DNA of 64,000 nt from Lophius americanus (taxonomy: Eukaryota > Chordata > Actinopteri > Lophiiformes > Lophiidae): NCBI GenBank assembly GCA_037951165.1, contig JBBDHG010000019.1, positions 9,499,501-9,563,500 on the forward strand. The letters run 5' to 3'. Positions 1-11,800 of the stretch are shown piece after piece. Under the pieces are notes generated by a model. That model was not told where the DNA came from and did no database searches. It saw only the letters and a list, made by a program, of their open reading frames with translations. The first letter of the stretch is position 1; each line of letters opens with the position of its first letter. Made by a program: the position numbers and the translations under genes.

Positions 1-149
1 CTTCCTGTCTGGATGAGACAAAATGCTAAATGTCACACAAGCTTTTCAAACTAAATGAAAATAAGACGGAAATATTTCTCTTTGCCCATGCGAAGCCCAT
101 CTCTATTTTAAAGAATAACAAATATCAAACTTACAGCCTTAAACCCAGT

Positions 150-720
150 TGTGATATACGATAGTAACCTTTCTTTTGACCAACAAATATCTAACATTGT
201 TAAATCTTGTTTTATCAATAAAGAACCATTTCTAAGACTGTCCTCTCTCGCTTTAATGCGGAGAAGGCCATCCATGCTTTTATTTCATCTGGTTTGGACT
301 ACAGAAATTCATTGTATTTAGGGTTAAGCCAAAGAGCATCTCCAGCTTGTTCAGAACAGGGGCTCACATTTTAACAAACACTAGAAGTCAAGACCCATCA
401 GCACTATATTAACCTCTTTTCACTGGTTACTACTTGGTTTTGAAGAAGTACTTAGTTTAAAATTTATTTTAAGATTTTGCTGGTTAATTCTAAATAAATT
501 CATGGCTTAGCCCCGGTCTCCACCACCGATCTGTTTCGCTGCAGCTCCCCGAGAGCCGCCGGTTGTTCCCTGAGTTCCGCGTCAGGATTAAAGGTGACCA
601 ATATTTTTGGTCAGGCTCTAGAACTCCCTGCGTTACGAGAGTTACAAGCTGAGGCTTGGAGAATTTATAAAATCCTTTTAAACACTGCTTCAAACACATC
701 TTTTCAAGAATGCCCTTAAC
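150..720 (+). mobile_element. LINE remnant, C-terminal end of reverse transcriptase ORF
   Basis: Broken frames carry the fish CR1/L2-type LINE signature: SSGLDYRNSLYLGLSQ (the LDYCN...YG(L/T)S motif) near 285-345 and IKGDQYFWSGSRTPC (the KGDRAFSVAAPRLWN motif) near 590-630. Stops and frameshifts break it, so it is inactive. Limits are approximate. It lies in intron 51 of anapc1, antisense to the gene. Confidence 0.55.
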
Positions 721-1473
721 ACTGTTTCATTGCCAGATGGTGTAATTCGGGTTTATACTATTAATTTTGATTATTTACTGTCATTGTTGGTGTGTTTTAT
801 CCTGCGAAGCTCTTTGGGCTATATTTTGATAAGCGAGAAAGATTATCATTATAATGTGGAAGAGGGTCTGCTTGAGTCAAAGACATGTTACATCACAGCG
901 GAATCTCTGGTGTTTTCTACACTTACAATCTTGACATATACTTCCTTTTCACTGAGCTACCTGCCACATGCAACAGGGCTGAGCGGGTGGAGGTCTGTGT
1001 TTCATACATAATCAATTTCCACAGTAAGTAAGAAAAAGTAGTTGAGAACCCTTTCACTGTTCTGTTTTTTAGAATTTTATTCGGGAATATCATGTTACAG
1101 CATAATTGTTTATTACTGAATATGGGTTTGTTCCATACCATGTATTTCCATTGCTTCATTCACTGTAAATCTTACTATCAGTTCTATACCCCCATGTGGA
1201 GGTAATCATGTTTGAGGAGGCGCCCATAATCTTCGGCTATGTTGATTCAAAAATATAAATCCATCTTTATACTGAATTTACATCTGAAAATGATACAAAT
1301 CGGAATTATCCATGTCAATATAAAAAAAACATTTTAATGGGCTCATTTATAAAAGACTGCTGATTATTTTTCTATCTACTGACTAATTGATTATTCCAGT
1401 TTTTAAGTAAAAGACTCCACTATGGGTCAAGAGAGACCTGCCATTATCCATTCTCCATTCACCATCCACATCT

Positions 1474-1489
1474 CCCCCCCCCCCCCCCC
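1474..1489. repeat. C16/G16 homopolymer at the exon 51 donor
   Basis: Sixteen uninterrupted C on the plus strand, which is G16 on the transcribed anapc1 strand. It starts five bases inside intron 51, directly after GTGA. Confidence 0.95.
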
Positions 1490-1493
1490 TCAC

Positions 1494-1683
1494 CTTTTAG
1501 CCAGCTGTCAAGTGCTACATCCACCATGTTCTTCATGACGGGAAGAAACTCTGAGGTGAGCAGGGCCCCACGACAGTTAGCGGGACCATTGAGCATTCTG
1601 CTATCCCAGAGGTCCACCACCAGACGCATCTGCCATATGGGGAAGGTCTCAAGCAGGTCACCCCGATGAAGAGCACCTGCCGC
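1494..1683 (-). CDS. anapc1: anapc1 exon 51 (last coding exon seen)
   Basis: Reads AAGALHRGDLLETFPIWQMR then LVVDLWDSRMLNG and LLTSEFLPVMKNMVDVALDS. Acceptor TATCTCTCAG; donor AAAAG|GTGAGG, phase 1, runs straight into a 16-nt G tract. The next exon should begin the family block that starts GGDMCVHAYLSG; it was searched for at 1-1493 and not found. Confidence 0.92.
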
Positions 1684-4600
1684 CTGAGAGATACCACAGA
1701 TTAACATTCCTTTACATGGAAAGATTTTAATATCTGCCATGAGTTTTAAACTGTTAGTTGAACAGTTTATTAATATATCAAACACAATCAAAACAATTTC
1801 CTTTTGAAATTTGTTCAGAGAAATTATGGATTTCAGTGGAGATCTGAGGTGGACTTTCCATGTATGTCTCTTTACCTTTATTTTAGTGGTTTGTGAGGGT
1901 GTTAAATAGGCTTACGCTTCCCAGGGCTGCATGTTAGCTGCTCACACGGTGGTTGTTCTTTCATGTTCATGAGTGTGGTTATTTTATACTTTTACAAAGT
2001 CAATAAAAAGATGGAAATGTCACCTTAATCACAAAAGAAAAACACTCCACTGACCCACAAACTTTCTTACACAATGCTGGATCAACCAAACGACTAACTT
2101 GAAATGCTAGTCCAAATCACTTATTGTGGGGATTTGTGACATTTGTGCTTTGGCTTCTCTGTCTCCCACAGATACGCATAGTATCCTACTCTGTGCTTGT
2201 TTACCTACATGTCCACAGAGGCATGATTACACGTCTTAGTCACGTACTATCTGTATTTTGGTGTCATTGTATGAAAGTAAAGGTCTGTAATGCTCAGCAC
2301 TAAGAAGAGAAATATTATTTTCACACATAGAAATTTAGTTGTTGTAGCAACAGGCACAACCAAAGACTATTAGACAATATTAAAAATAAAAATCTACCTA
2401 AAATTCACAGGAACCAAATTATATTCCATTATCTACATACCTAATGAACATTTTTTTATGGTTATGAATTTATTGCTAATTTGTTCAGAGAGCTGTTGGA
2501 TTTAACTTTGATAATTCGAGTGCACTATGCTTAAACATTAACACACTGTGATGACCTATTTAGTACATGTGTTTGCCTTACCTGCTCAATAGCAATATAC
2601 GTTGGCAGCATCTCTGGGCACTCCTGCGTCACGCATTCATACAGCATTGCAGAGAACAACACAAGAGAATCTTCTCTCTGCAAACACATCAAAGCATGAG
2701 TGAAGAAGTTTTGAAACCCACAGACATTTTAACAATATGTTGACAAGTCCATGATTGAAAGGTTTCAGCTTTCCAAGCTCATGTTTTTTTTTAACACCTA
2801 CGGCTGGGAGATATTTGAATTAAATTGTAATTATCATTCCTGACACGTTAAATGGTAATAATATTCTTGTTTGTTTTCCTCGTGTTACAGGGTATGAGGA
2901 GATATAAGAGCAATTTTATTTTTCAAATTCACATTTCCATGTTTGCCTTCCATTATTAACAAAAGTTAAACATCAGCTAAGCACATATCATTACTTTAAA
3001 CACAGTTCTACAGGGACCAAGTATCCTGATCTAATTTGTAATTCCTATTTCAAGCAGTTTTTAGCATTTATGTTTAAAAACTACTTGTGTATCAGTTATT
3101 GCATTTATGTTTGTGCTTTTTTTTAAATTAATTTCTAGACACAAAATTATTTTGACATTACTTGAAATTGTTTAAGATTACCATGACATTAAATTAAATT
3201 ATAAAATGTCACACTAGAAAATAACACAATTTCTTTCATTTCACTATGCAAGTTGTACACTGTAGCCCCAACTAATTTACCCGGAATAATGATGAAAAAA
3301 AAAACTTTATTTAGAAAATATGAGTCAAGTGATTGATAAAAGCTATGAACCTTGGTCATGGCAATCTATACAATCTTTTTTAAATATTTAAATTGCCTTG
3401 TCTATGATGTGCTAGAAGTGCCACCTTATTACAAATCAACCTCAACTGCTGGTTTTATTGCACTTTAAAGAGCATCAAATCCATTTTCTCTCACAGCTTC
3501 CATCTAAAAATCCACCGTAGCTGCAGCTTTACAACCCCCCTCTCTCCTTCCCCTCCGCTACACCATCAAACTCGAGGCACCCCCCATTGCTAACCCCGAT
3601 CTCTCCATAACAATAGATCAGGTTAGGAGGGAATTCAGGAGGATTAGACCAAGGAAGGCAGCAGGTCCAGACAGTATGAGCTCCACACTGCTCAGAGATA
3701 CTGCAGACCAGCTATCTATGGTAGCTGTGCAGCTGTTCAACCTCAGCCTCATTCTGGAGAGGGTACGGGTACTGTGTAGGACTTCTTGTATGGTAACTGC
3801 ACCAAAGACTGCGTACCCCAGGGAGCCCAACCACTCTAGATCTGTAATCTTAACTTCCCACCTGATGAGGACCATGGAAAAGGGTCTTCTCAAGCACCAT
3901 CGACCCCTGGTGAGCTCCCACCAGAATCAACTCCAGTTTGCCTATCAGGCAGGCATTGAAGTGGATGACGCAGTCATGTACCTGCTCCACAGATCCCTCT
4001 TTCATCTGGAGAACCCTGGAAAAACTGTGAGGGTCATGTTTTTTTTACTTCTCCAGTGATTTCAACACGATCCAGCATCCACTGCGGAGAGGAGAGCTGG
4101 AAGAGGCAGTCGTTGACCGCCACTTGGCTGCATGGACCACCAACTACTTCACTGACAGACCAAAATACTTCAGGCTGAAGAGCTGTGTGTCTGATGTGGT
4201 GGCCTACAGCATGGGAGCGCTACAGGGGACAGTGCTGTCCCCTGTAGACACCTCGGTCTTTAGGCACAACCCAACTTACTGCCATCTCTTGAAGTTCTCC
4301 GAAGACTCAGATATCGTCGGATACATATCAGAGGGGAAGGTCTGGAGTACCGGAACACCATTAAGGACTTGGGAGGTCAATCACCTTCCGATTAACACCA
4401 GAAAGACAAAGGAGGTGGTTATTGACCTCCGCAGGAGGTCCTCAAGGAACCCATCGGCAAACATCAACGGTTTGGACATTGAACAGGGGAACTCATACAA
4501 ATTCCTGGCTGTTCACCTCAACAATGAACTGGAATGGCCGGACAACTCAGATTTCCTGTACAAGAAGGGCTCAGGTCCTCTCCGCATGCTGAGGAGACTG

Positions 4601-5837
4601 AGGTCCTTCGGAGTGTGCAGGACTCTGCTAAAGACCTTCTACAACACTAAGTGGGTTTACATGGGACACTTTTCTCCTATCCGAATTAAACCTTTCCGAA
4701 TTACAATGTCGGTCGCCTGTTTACATGACTTGTGATCTTTTCAGACCTGGTGTTTATATGCATCGATTCATCTATGGGAAACAGCGCAGACGATCCACAC
4801 TCCAGTTCACAGGGTGGCGATAATGCTCTGATGATCTGGATGCCGAACGCCAACAAGCTTCAAGAAGAAGAATACGACAAAGAGGGCATACGCGGAAGTG
4901 CCTTTTTCGTCCATCTAACCGTCCAACTATGTTAAAATATTTCAAAGTTGCAATGAGTTAATGGTTCTCGGTTATAGACCAGTACTGTTTTGAAGTCATC
5001 GTATTTAAAATGTGTCGCCCCACTGTCTGTGCGCTGAAAAAACCCTGCGAGTGCATTACTGCTTGGCATGGGCAGATACATCTCAAACAGAAAGCTTAAC
5101 GATGCAGTGTTTATAGACAGTGATCAGCATTCGGAAAGGATTTCCGAAATGAGTTAGACTACCTCCTTGCAAAAGAATGAAATCTCTTTATGAAAGGGCC
5201 TTTCTTTCGGAAGGGGGTGTTGTCAAGCAATATTTTCTTTCTGATTAGGCGCTTTCTCCGAATTTATTCGGGATTAGGCAGTCCTTGTAAACCAAACTAC
5301 TGTGGTAGCATCTGAAATTGTCTACGCTGTGGTCTGCTGGGGAGGGAGCGCAGAGAGGGACATGAAGAGACTCAACAGGCTGGCCAGGAGGTTCAGCTAT
5401 GTCTTGGACTGTCACCTTGACACTGTGGAGGCGTGGGTGAGAATTTTTTTTAACCAAGCTGACATCCATTCTGGAAAAACACCTCTCACCCCCTGAGTCG
5501 TGAGAGTGTGGGAGCTCTGAGTAGCTCCTTCAGCAGCAGACTGCGACACCCACAGTGTATGTCAGAGCGCTACCACCGGTCCTTTGTCCCGACTGCAGTC
5601 AGACTTTACAACGATTCTCTGTGAGACTGTGCTACCTCATGACACACAATGTTTATATCTTATAATCATCAACTGACTACACACCATGTGTTTTCCTCTA
5701 ATTGCACTATTGCAACTTGACAACCATTGCGCATTTCTAACTGGACTATTTTAATTCATATATGCCTTTGAGATTGGACTCTTTCCTTTGTATTTTTATA
5801 TAGATTTGTATTTATAATTACTTAATTTTGGATTGAG

Positions 5838-5885
<48 letters not shown>

Positions 5886-8800
5886 GTTTATCTTAACATG
5901 TTTATAAGATATCCTATTATATAGTATGTCTTCATTTTTAGTCACCTGTAGAATACCTGAAGACCTTTATGTTAGAGCTGCTGCAACTAAATACATATTC
6001 TACTCAAATGGCAACACCAACACGATGGTGTTGCTTTTTGGATCCATCTAATGGGAAATTATGTAATGCCACCTTATTCCTTCATAATAGAAACTGACAC
6101 CTGAAATTTAAGTCTATTGAGAACTTTTTGAGACATCTTGAGGACAATTACCTGTACAGAACCTCACATATTCTTCTTCCTTTTTTTTTCTGACCAATTC
6201 CTTATGTTTGAATTCAATTGTATAAGCAAGCCATTTTCTACCTATCACTGGATATGAGAACGCACAACACCCCGAAGAAGAGCTGCTTCAGGATACACAA
6301 TGTAAGATGCAGGATGCTTGTAAATAAAATATTATTTTGTTTTTCACAAAAACAACAAACATGTCTGATTACTGCCATACCATCCGGCAGAGAGATAGCA
6401 TATATGGCTTTAATATCTGGTGAAACACAATAGTCTTAACTAAGCTACACGAGAGTGTAATCAAAGAGCTGGCTTTTTAAAACTATGATAATAAAAAGAT
6501 TGTATAAGTTTTGTTTTTGACCGGCTTAATCGCCACATAACTTATGAGTCCGCCAGCCACAGGCTCTCTCAAGACAGTAAAAACGGCTGCAACGCTGGCT
6601 TTAGAGTGCACTTACATCTACGTCTGTGTGTTAACTCACATTTTTCATTCCGTCAGATGTTTTACAGAAGAACTTGGCAAAGGAGACCAAGGCAGGTTCT
6701 GAGGTGAACGTAGAGATGGCCTCAGGCTGCAGAAACATGAGGAAATTATGAATTATTCACATGAATCCATGCAGATATATATAAAGTGTGTCTACGGTTT
6801 ACTTTCAGACGACAGTAAAGGCAGAAGGTGAGACGAAGAAAAATGGAAGGATGACTACTTGATGAAAATACACAGATGAAGGCCTTCGTGACAGTTGGAA
6901 TAAACAATGTGTTTTGTATTTTTCCCTTTCTCTCAACCCTGCAGGTATATTGACTGTTTACACTGTGGCCATCAAAGAACCAGTAATAGTCTGTCAACCA
7001 CACTGCTCCCTGTCCAATCTGTAATGACAACCTGCCAAGATTGGACACAACCAGGCATGGAGCACGTGGTCCATTAAAATCACTTCCATGCATTGTCTGT
7101 TATTGGGGCAGAATTTCATTTAATATTTATCTGGTTTCAAACCCAACCTGTTAGAAGAAGTTATATCACAGTACATTCTTATACAAGTTATAGACATTGA
7201 AATGTTCACAACAAATATTTAGAAAATTTCATGTTTTGTTGTTCCACCACTATAACACAAAAAATCTATTGAATAAAAAGACAAGACTTTTCTTAGGTTG
7301 TCAAAAAGTGCCATACATTATGTTGAGCCCTCACAAACAGGAGTGATTGAAAATACTCTGTGGTAACCAGGATTTACCGTTTCCACCTTTTGGTAGGGGC
7401 ATAAAAAATTATGATTATGAAAGAAATATGAGAAATGCAACAAGCTAAAATATGACCTTGTTTTTCCAATTAACAAACCAACAACATAAGTTCTACTTAA
7501 TCCAATTTTGAAAACCATATTGACGATCTCATTATTTTACAGAAAATTTCATCGAGGATTTTACTCGATGTTTTGCTGAACTCAAGCAGCTCTCTAAAGA
7601 TATCTGATATTTCATGAGAAATACCAGATAATACAGATAACAAACTAATTATTAGATGACAAAAAATATACAAAAGTCAAAAATTCAACATTTCCAAATG
7701 TACAATCAGTCCATTTTTTGCTGGACAACCATCAGCAAGCTGACCGTAAGCAAGGTGGAAGCTTAACTTGGAAGCTTAGCTATTTGTGTCACTCATGTGA
7801 CCTTCCTCAATCCACAAATACCGTGTAATTACTTTACTAAAAAATCTTTCTTTGCGTTGGTACTTTGGCTATATGTAACATGGATGAACACGAAAACATA
7901 TTTGAGCAAAAAACGGCCGCTATAAAATTCAAAGGTTTAGTCTACAGTATATGTAATTTTAAAGGTGAACTAAATCCCTCGAGTACTCCATGCTACGGAA
8001 ATGAAATCGACCTTTCATTATGCATGTAGGTGTAGGTGTGTAGGTATGACATCTCCATCTGTTTACCTTGAAGGATCTGACTCCAGAGTTGTGGTGATTA
8101 ACAGTAGAGGCCAGCAGGCTCTTCCAGCCTTGAGGGTCATCTTTGTAGGGAAGCTGTCCAGCCCGTAGCTTTACATACAACACCCCATCTCTGGACAGGA
8201 TGGACCTGAGTGAAATATATTGAGATCTTACCCTTTACATCACTCCAACATAAATATACATGAGACGAGAGCTTCTCTAGTAGCACTGGTCCATATGTTG
8301 CACACTGATGAATACACAGAGCTAACCGCAGAGACACTCATCTGGACTACTGCAACAGCATCCTCTATGGCACAACTTCCAAAAACCTCAATAAAATCTT
8401 GTGTATCCAGGAGACTGCTACTCGTCTCCTCACCCACACTCGCTCTAGGGAACACATCACCCATGTCCTCATGAACCTCGACTGGTTCCCCATTACACAA
8501 CACATCCAGTTCAAACTCCTTTCGCTCACCCTCAAAGCCGTCAGTGACCAGGCAACTTCCTACCTCACTGACCACGTCCACCCTCAAAGCCCATCCCGCT
8601 GCCTCCGCTCCACTGATGCCAACTTCCTCTCTACTTCCCTAAGGACCAAGCACTGGACCTGGGGTGACAGAGCCTTCTAAATTGCCACCCCCTCTCTCTG
8701 GAACTCCCCACCCAAAGACATCAGAGACTGCACCGACCCCTCCATGTTCAAATCACGACTCAAGACCCACCTGTTCAGATCTGCCTTAAATGTGTAATCA

Positions 8801-11800
8801 GTGTGTGATTTTTTATCTGTTGTGATTTGGAACGCTTGTGTCTTTATTTTTTGTCTGATCTTTTATTAAAGTTTTAACATGTTATTTTACTCTGTATCTG
8901 TAAAGCGACTTTGAGTATATATGAAAAGCACTCCATAAATAAATGTATTATTATTAATTAATCGTTGGATTTTTTTGTGATTGCCTGTAAACATGTGGTT
9001 GAATGTTGAAAACACACATCAAGTTTTCTGTAATTTCCCGATATTCTTACTTTAGATGCTGAGTTTCTTTGCCCAGGTCTATGGACAATTCCCAGTATCG
9101 TGGCCCCTTCACCTTTAGCTGTAACAAATAAACACAAATTTGAGAAGAAAAAAGATATCAGGATGTACTTGATTTATCTACAGCCACCATATGGTAAAAG
9201 GAATTAATATTGGGACTAATCTTCCTCAGAGAGGGAGTTACACTGCAAAGTCTAGAGGCTTTGAAGCGTTGCCCTCAAGCTTTACCCGTTTGAGAAGGTG
9301 TAACTCAGGGAGCATAGTCGGAGCCATCAGTTCTACGGTCGTCTCATCATACCACTTTGTGTCCTGAAACAACAGGAAAACCGTCATCATTATATACAAA
9401 GGGCCATGTCTGTCAGGTTAAAATGAAACAGTAAGATCGGTACACCTTACAACTGCATGAAACTGTACTTATACTCAATACTGCAACACGCCCCGATTCC
9501 CATATTATGTCTGGGTGTTTCACATAAATGAAACCACTTACTATACTTATGAATAATGTTACAAACGTAAAAATACAAAGCAGCCTCCTGAGGGACGGCA
9601 CAGATGAATACTTCCACTAAATCAATTATGAGGATAGCAGTTAAGGTGTTAGGCCTTCCCTTATTTTAAACCAGTGGACTGTACAAAACTGAGGTTTGTT
9701 GGCAAAGTGGGACCTACACAATATTTATATGTTTGTTATGATATGATGTGGAAGTTAATATGTACAAAATATGATACAGACAAAGTTGATTAGGTATGAA
9801 CAGACAGACAGATGCACACACCAATGACTACATTACACGGTCACTTCAGATTGGCTGAATAAAAATGGCTTTGAGGGGCCATCCAAAAAAATGAAAGGCC
9901 CTACAATTTACTTTGCTAAGATGCAGAAGCTTCATTTTTTTTTCTGCTTCATGAATTATATCTCAAAGCAATATTAGAATGTAGGCATGGCTTGCGTCAA
10001 TGTTAACCAAATGACATATTCACCTAATGACTAGTAAGGCAGATATTCGTCTCTAGTAACAATTTAGTATAGATCGAGCCTCTTTTCCCCACAAATTGGT
10101 AAGAGTTTGAAGTTATGTCATGCAGAAGTTGGAAACAGAGTCGATTGAGGTTACAGTTCATTCAGACTTCAGTCAAAAACTGTAGCTTAATGGACAATTT
10201 TACAAGACCCTATGACAGAGGACTTCCTACATAACATTGTAATGTAAAACTATGAAATCAGCCTCTCCTACATTCAGTTTTGTAGCTTAATCAACTTACC
10301 TTATAGGTGACTTCTAAGAGGGCATAACAGGGTTTCAAGGAGTCGACGTCCACAGGGACCAGTAGGCGTGGCTCTGCAGCAAGCACGGCCAGGTGCCGCA
10401 GTGCCTGCAGGTGGTAGCTGCAACAAAAAGAGCAACATCAAGACAGCACTTACTATATTGTCTTTTAATAAGGTAAAGATAATCTTTACTTCATCTTTAA
10501 CTAATATTTGATGGAAACCACTGCTGACCGAACTTACAAAAAATCTTATATTTCAGATACATTGTATATTTGAATTCAATTTCAAACTAGAATGTCACAT
10601 GGACAGTATATAAGGTCAAATATTGGCATCTTTTGAAAAAAATTAACAACATTAGATGCCAAAAATGTCTTTATTATCTATACCCATGATCTTAAATTCT
10701 AAGTATCCACAAATACTTAACCGCTGAGACAACTAAAAAAATTAAAAAATGCAATGTTGTTTTAGAAAATGCTAATTCTCTTGCTACCCTCCCAAACAGC
10801 TTGTGTGGTCTGATGGTGGTTAGGGATATTTTCTGAACCCAAGATTCAACTGACCACTGCAATTCTCTGGCTGTAATTGTTATAGGGTGTTCGATATAGT
10901 GGAGCCATCCTCCTCACAGTAATTGGGGTCAGTTTCTACACAACTCCTCGTAGAGGCTGATTTTTAACATCTTCATTCTCTGTAAAACTTCTTAATTATT
11001 GAGTTATTATTATTGGTCTGCTGAAACAGATTTTTTTTTAAACGTTGAGAGTTTCTTAGTTCCATTGCCCAGTTTTTGCAGCTCTACAACTTCTCTTGAC
11101 ACATCATTGCTGTGTTCTCTGGTTTTTCCCACTGCAAAAAATGGTAAAGAGAATTATGCTAGTTAAACCTAAAATATAAAGCAGGACTGGAAATATGATT
11201 GAGCTAGCCTTTAACCACAGGATTTCCACAGGGTGGCAATAATTATCAATTACAGATTTTTTTATTTTATTTTATTAAGAATGTTTATTTAGATGTTTTT
11301 TTTAACCTTGATAAAAGTTAAATTTTTTTTAAATTATTTGAATTCCAAATTATGGGTATAAATAATTAAGACAATTTTTGCTTCTTATTTGGTGAACTTT
11401 CCCTCCACCGATGCCAATATCTCACTTTTGTAGAATAGGATAATTTACAAAATATCCACTATATCTCTGGATTAGTGAGGCATATCTTTCTTCTCGACAT
11501 GTATGCATGCATAGCAATCCACCAGCCACCCACTCAACTTGGGTTAATTTCTTCAAAGAAATCCCCAACCACACAGACAATTCAGTTTTTCTCTATCAGT
11601 TTCTGTAGGCTATATTACCTATTCAATTGTTCAGAGCAACCTCTCTCAGGGGATTTCCGTATTTTGTGGCGTATTGATACAACCCATTACTGTTTCCTTT
11701 AATAAGTCACTCAAATGATTAAACGCAACATTCAGGATTTAGGACATTTCCATGTTCACAAAACGTCACAGTAGCAAATTTCTTTACCTTGTAGGTACAA

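Noticed and set aside
4124..4735. 203-codon plus-strand frame as a host gene
   Set aside because: It is the LINE reverse transcriptase, ending inside the inserted DNA element, and is not a host gene.
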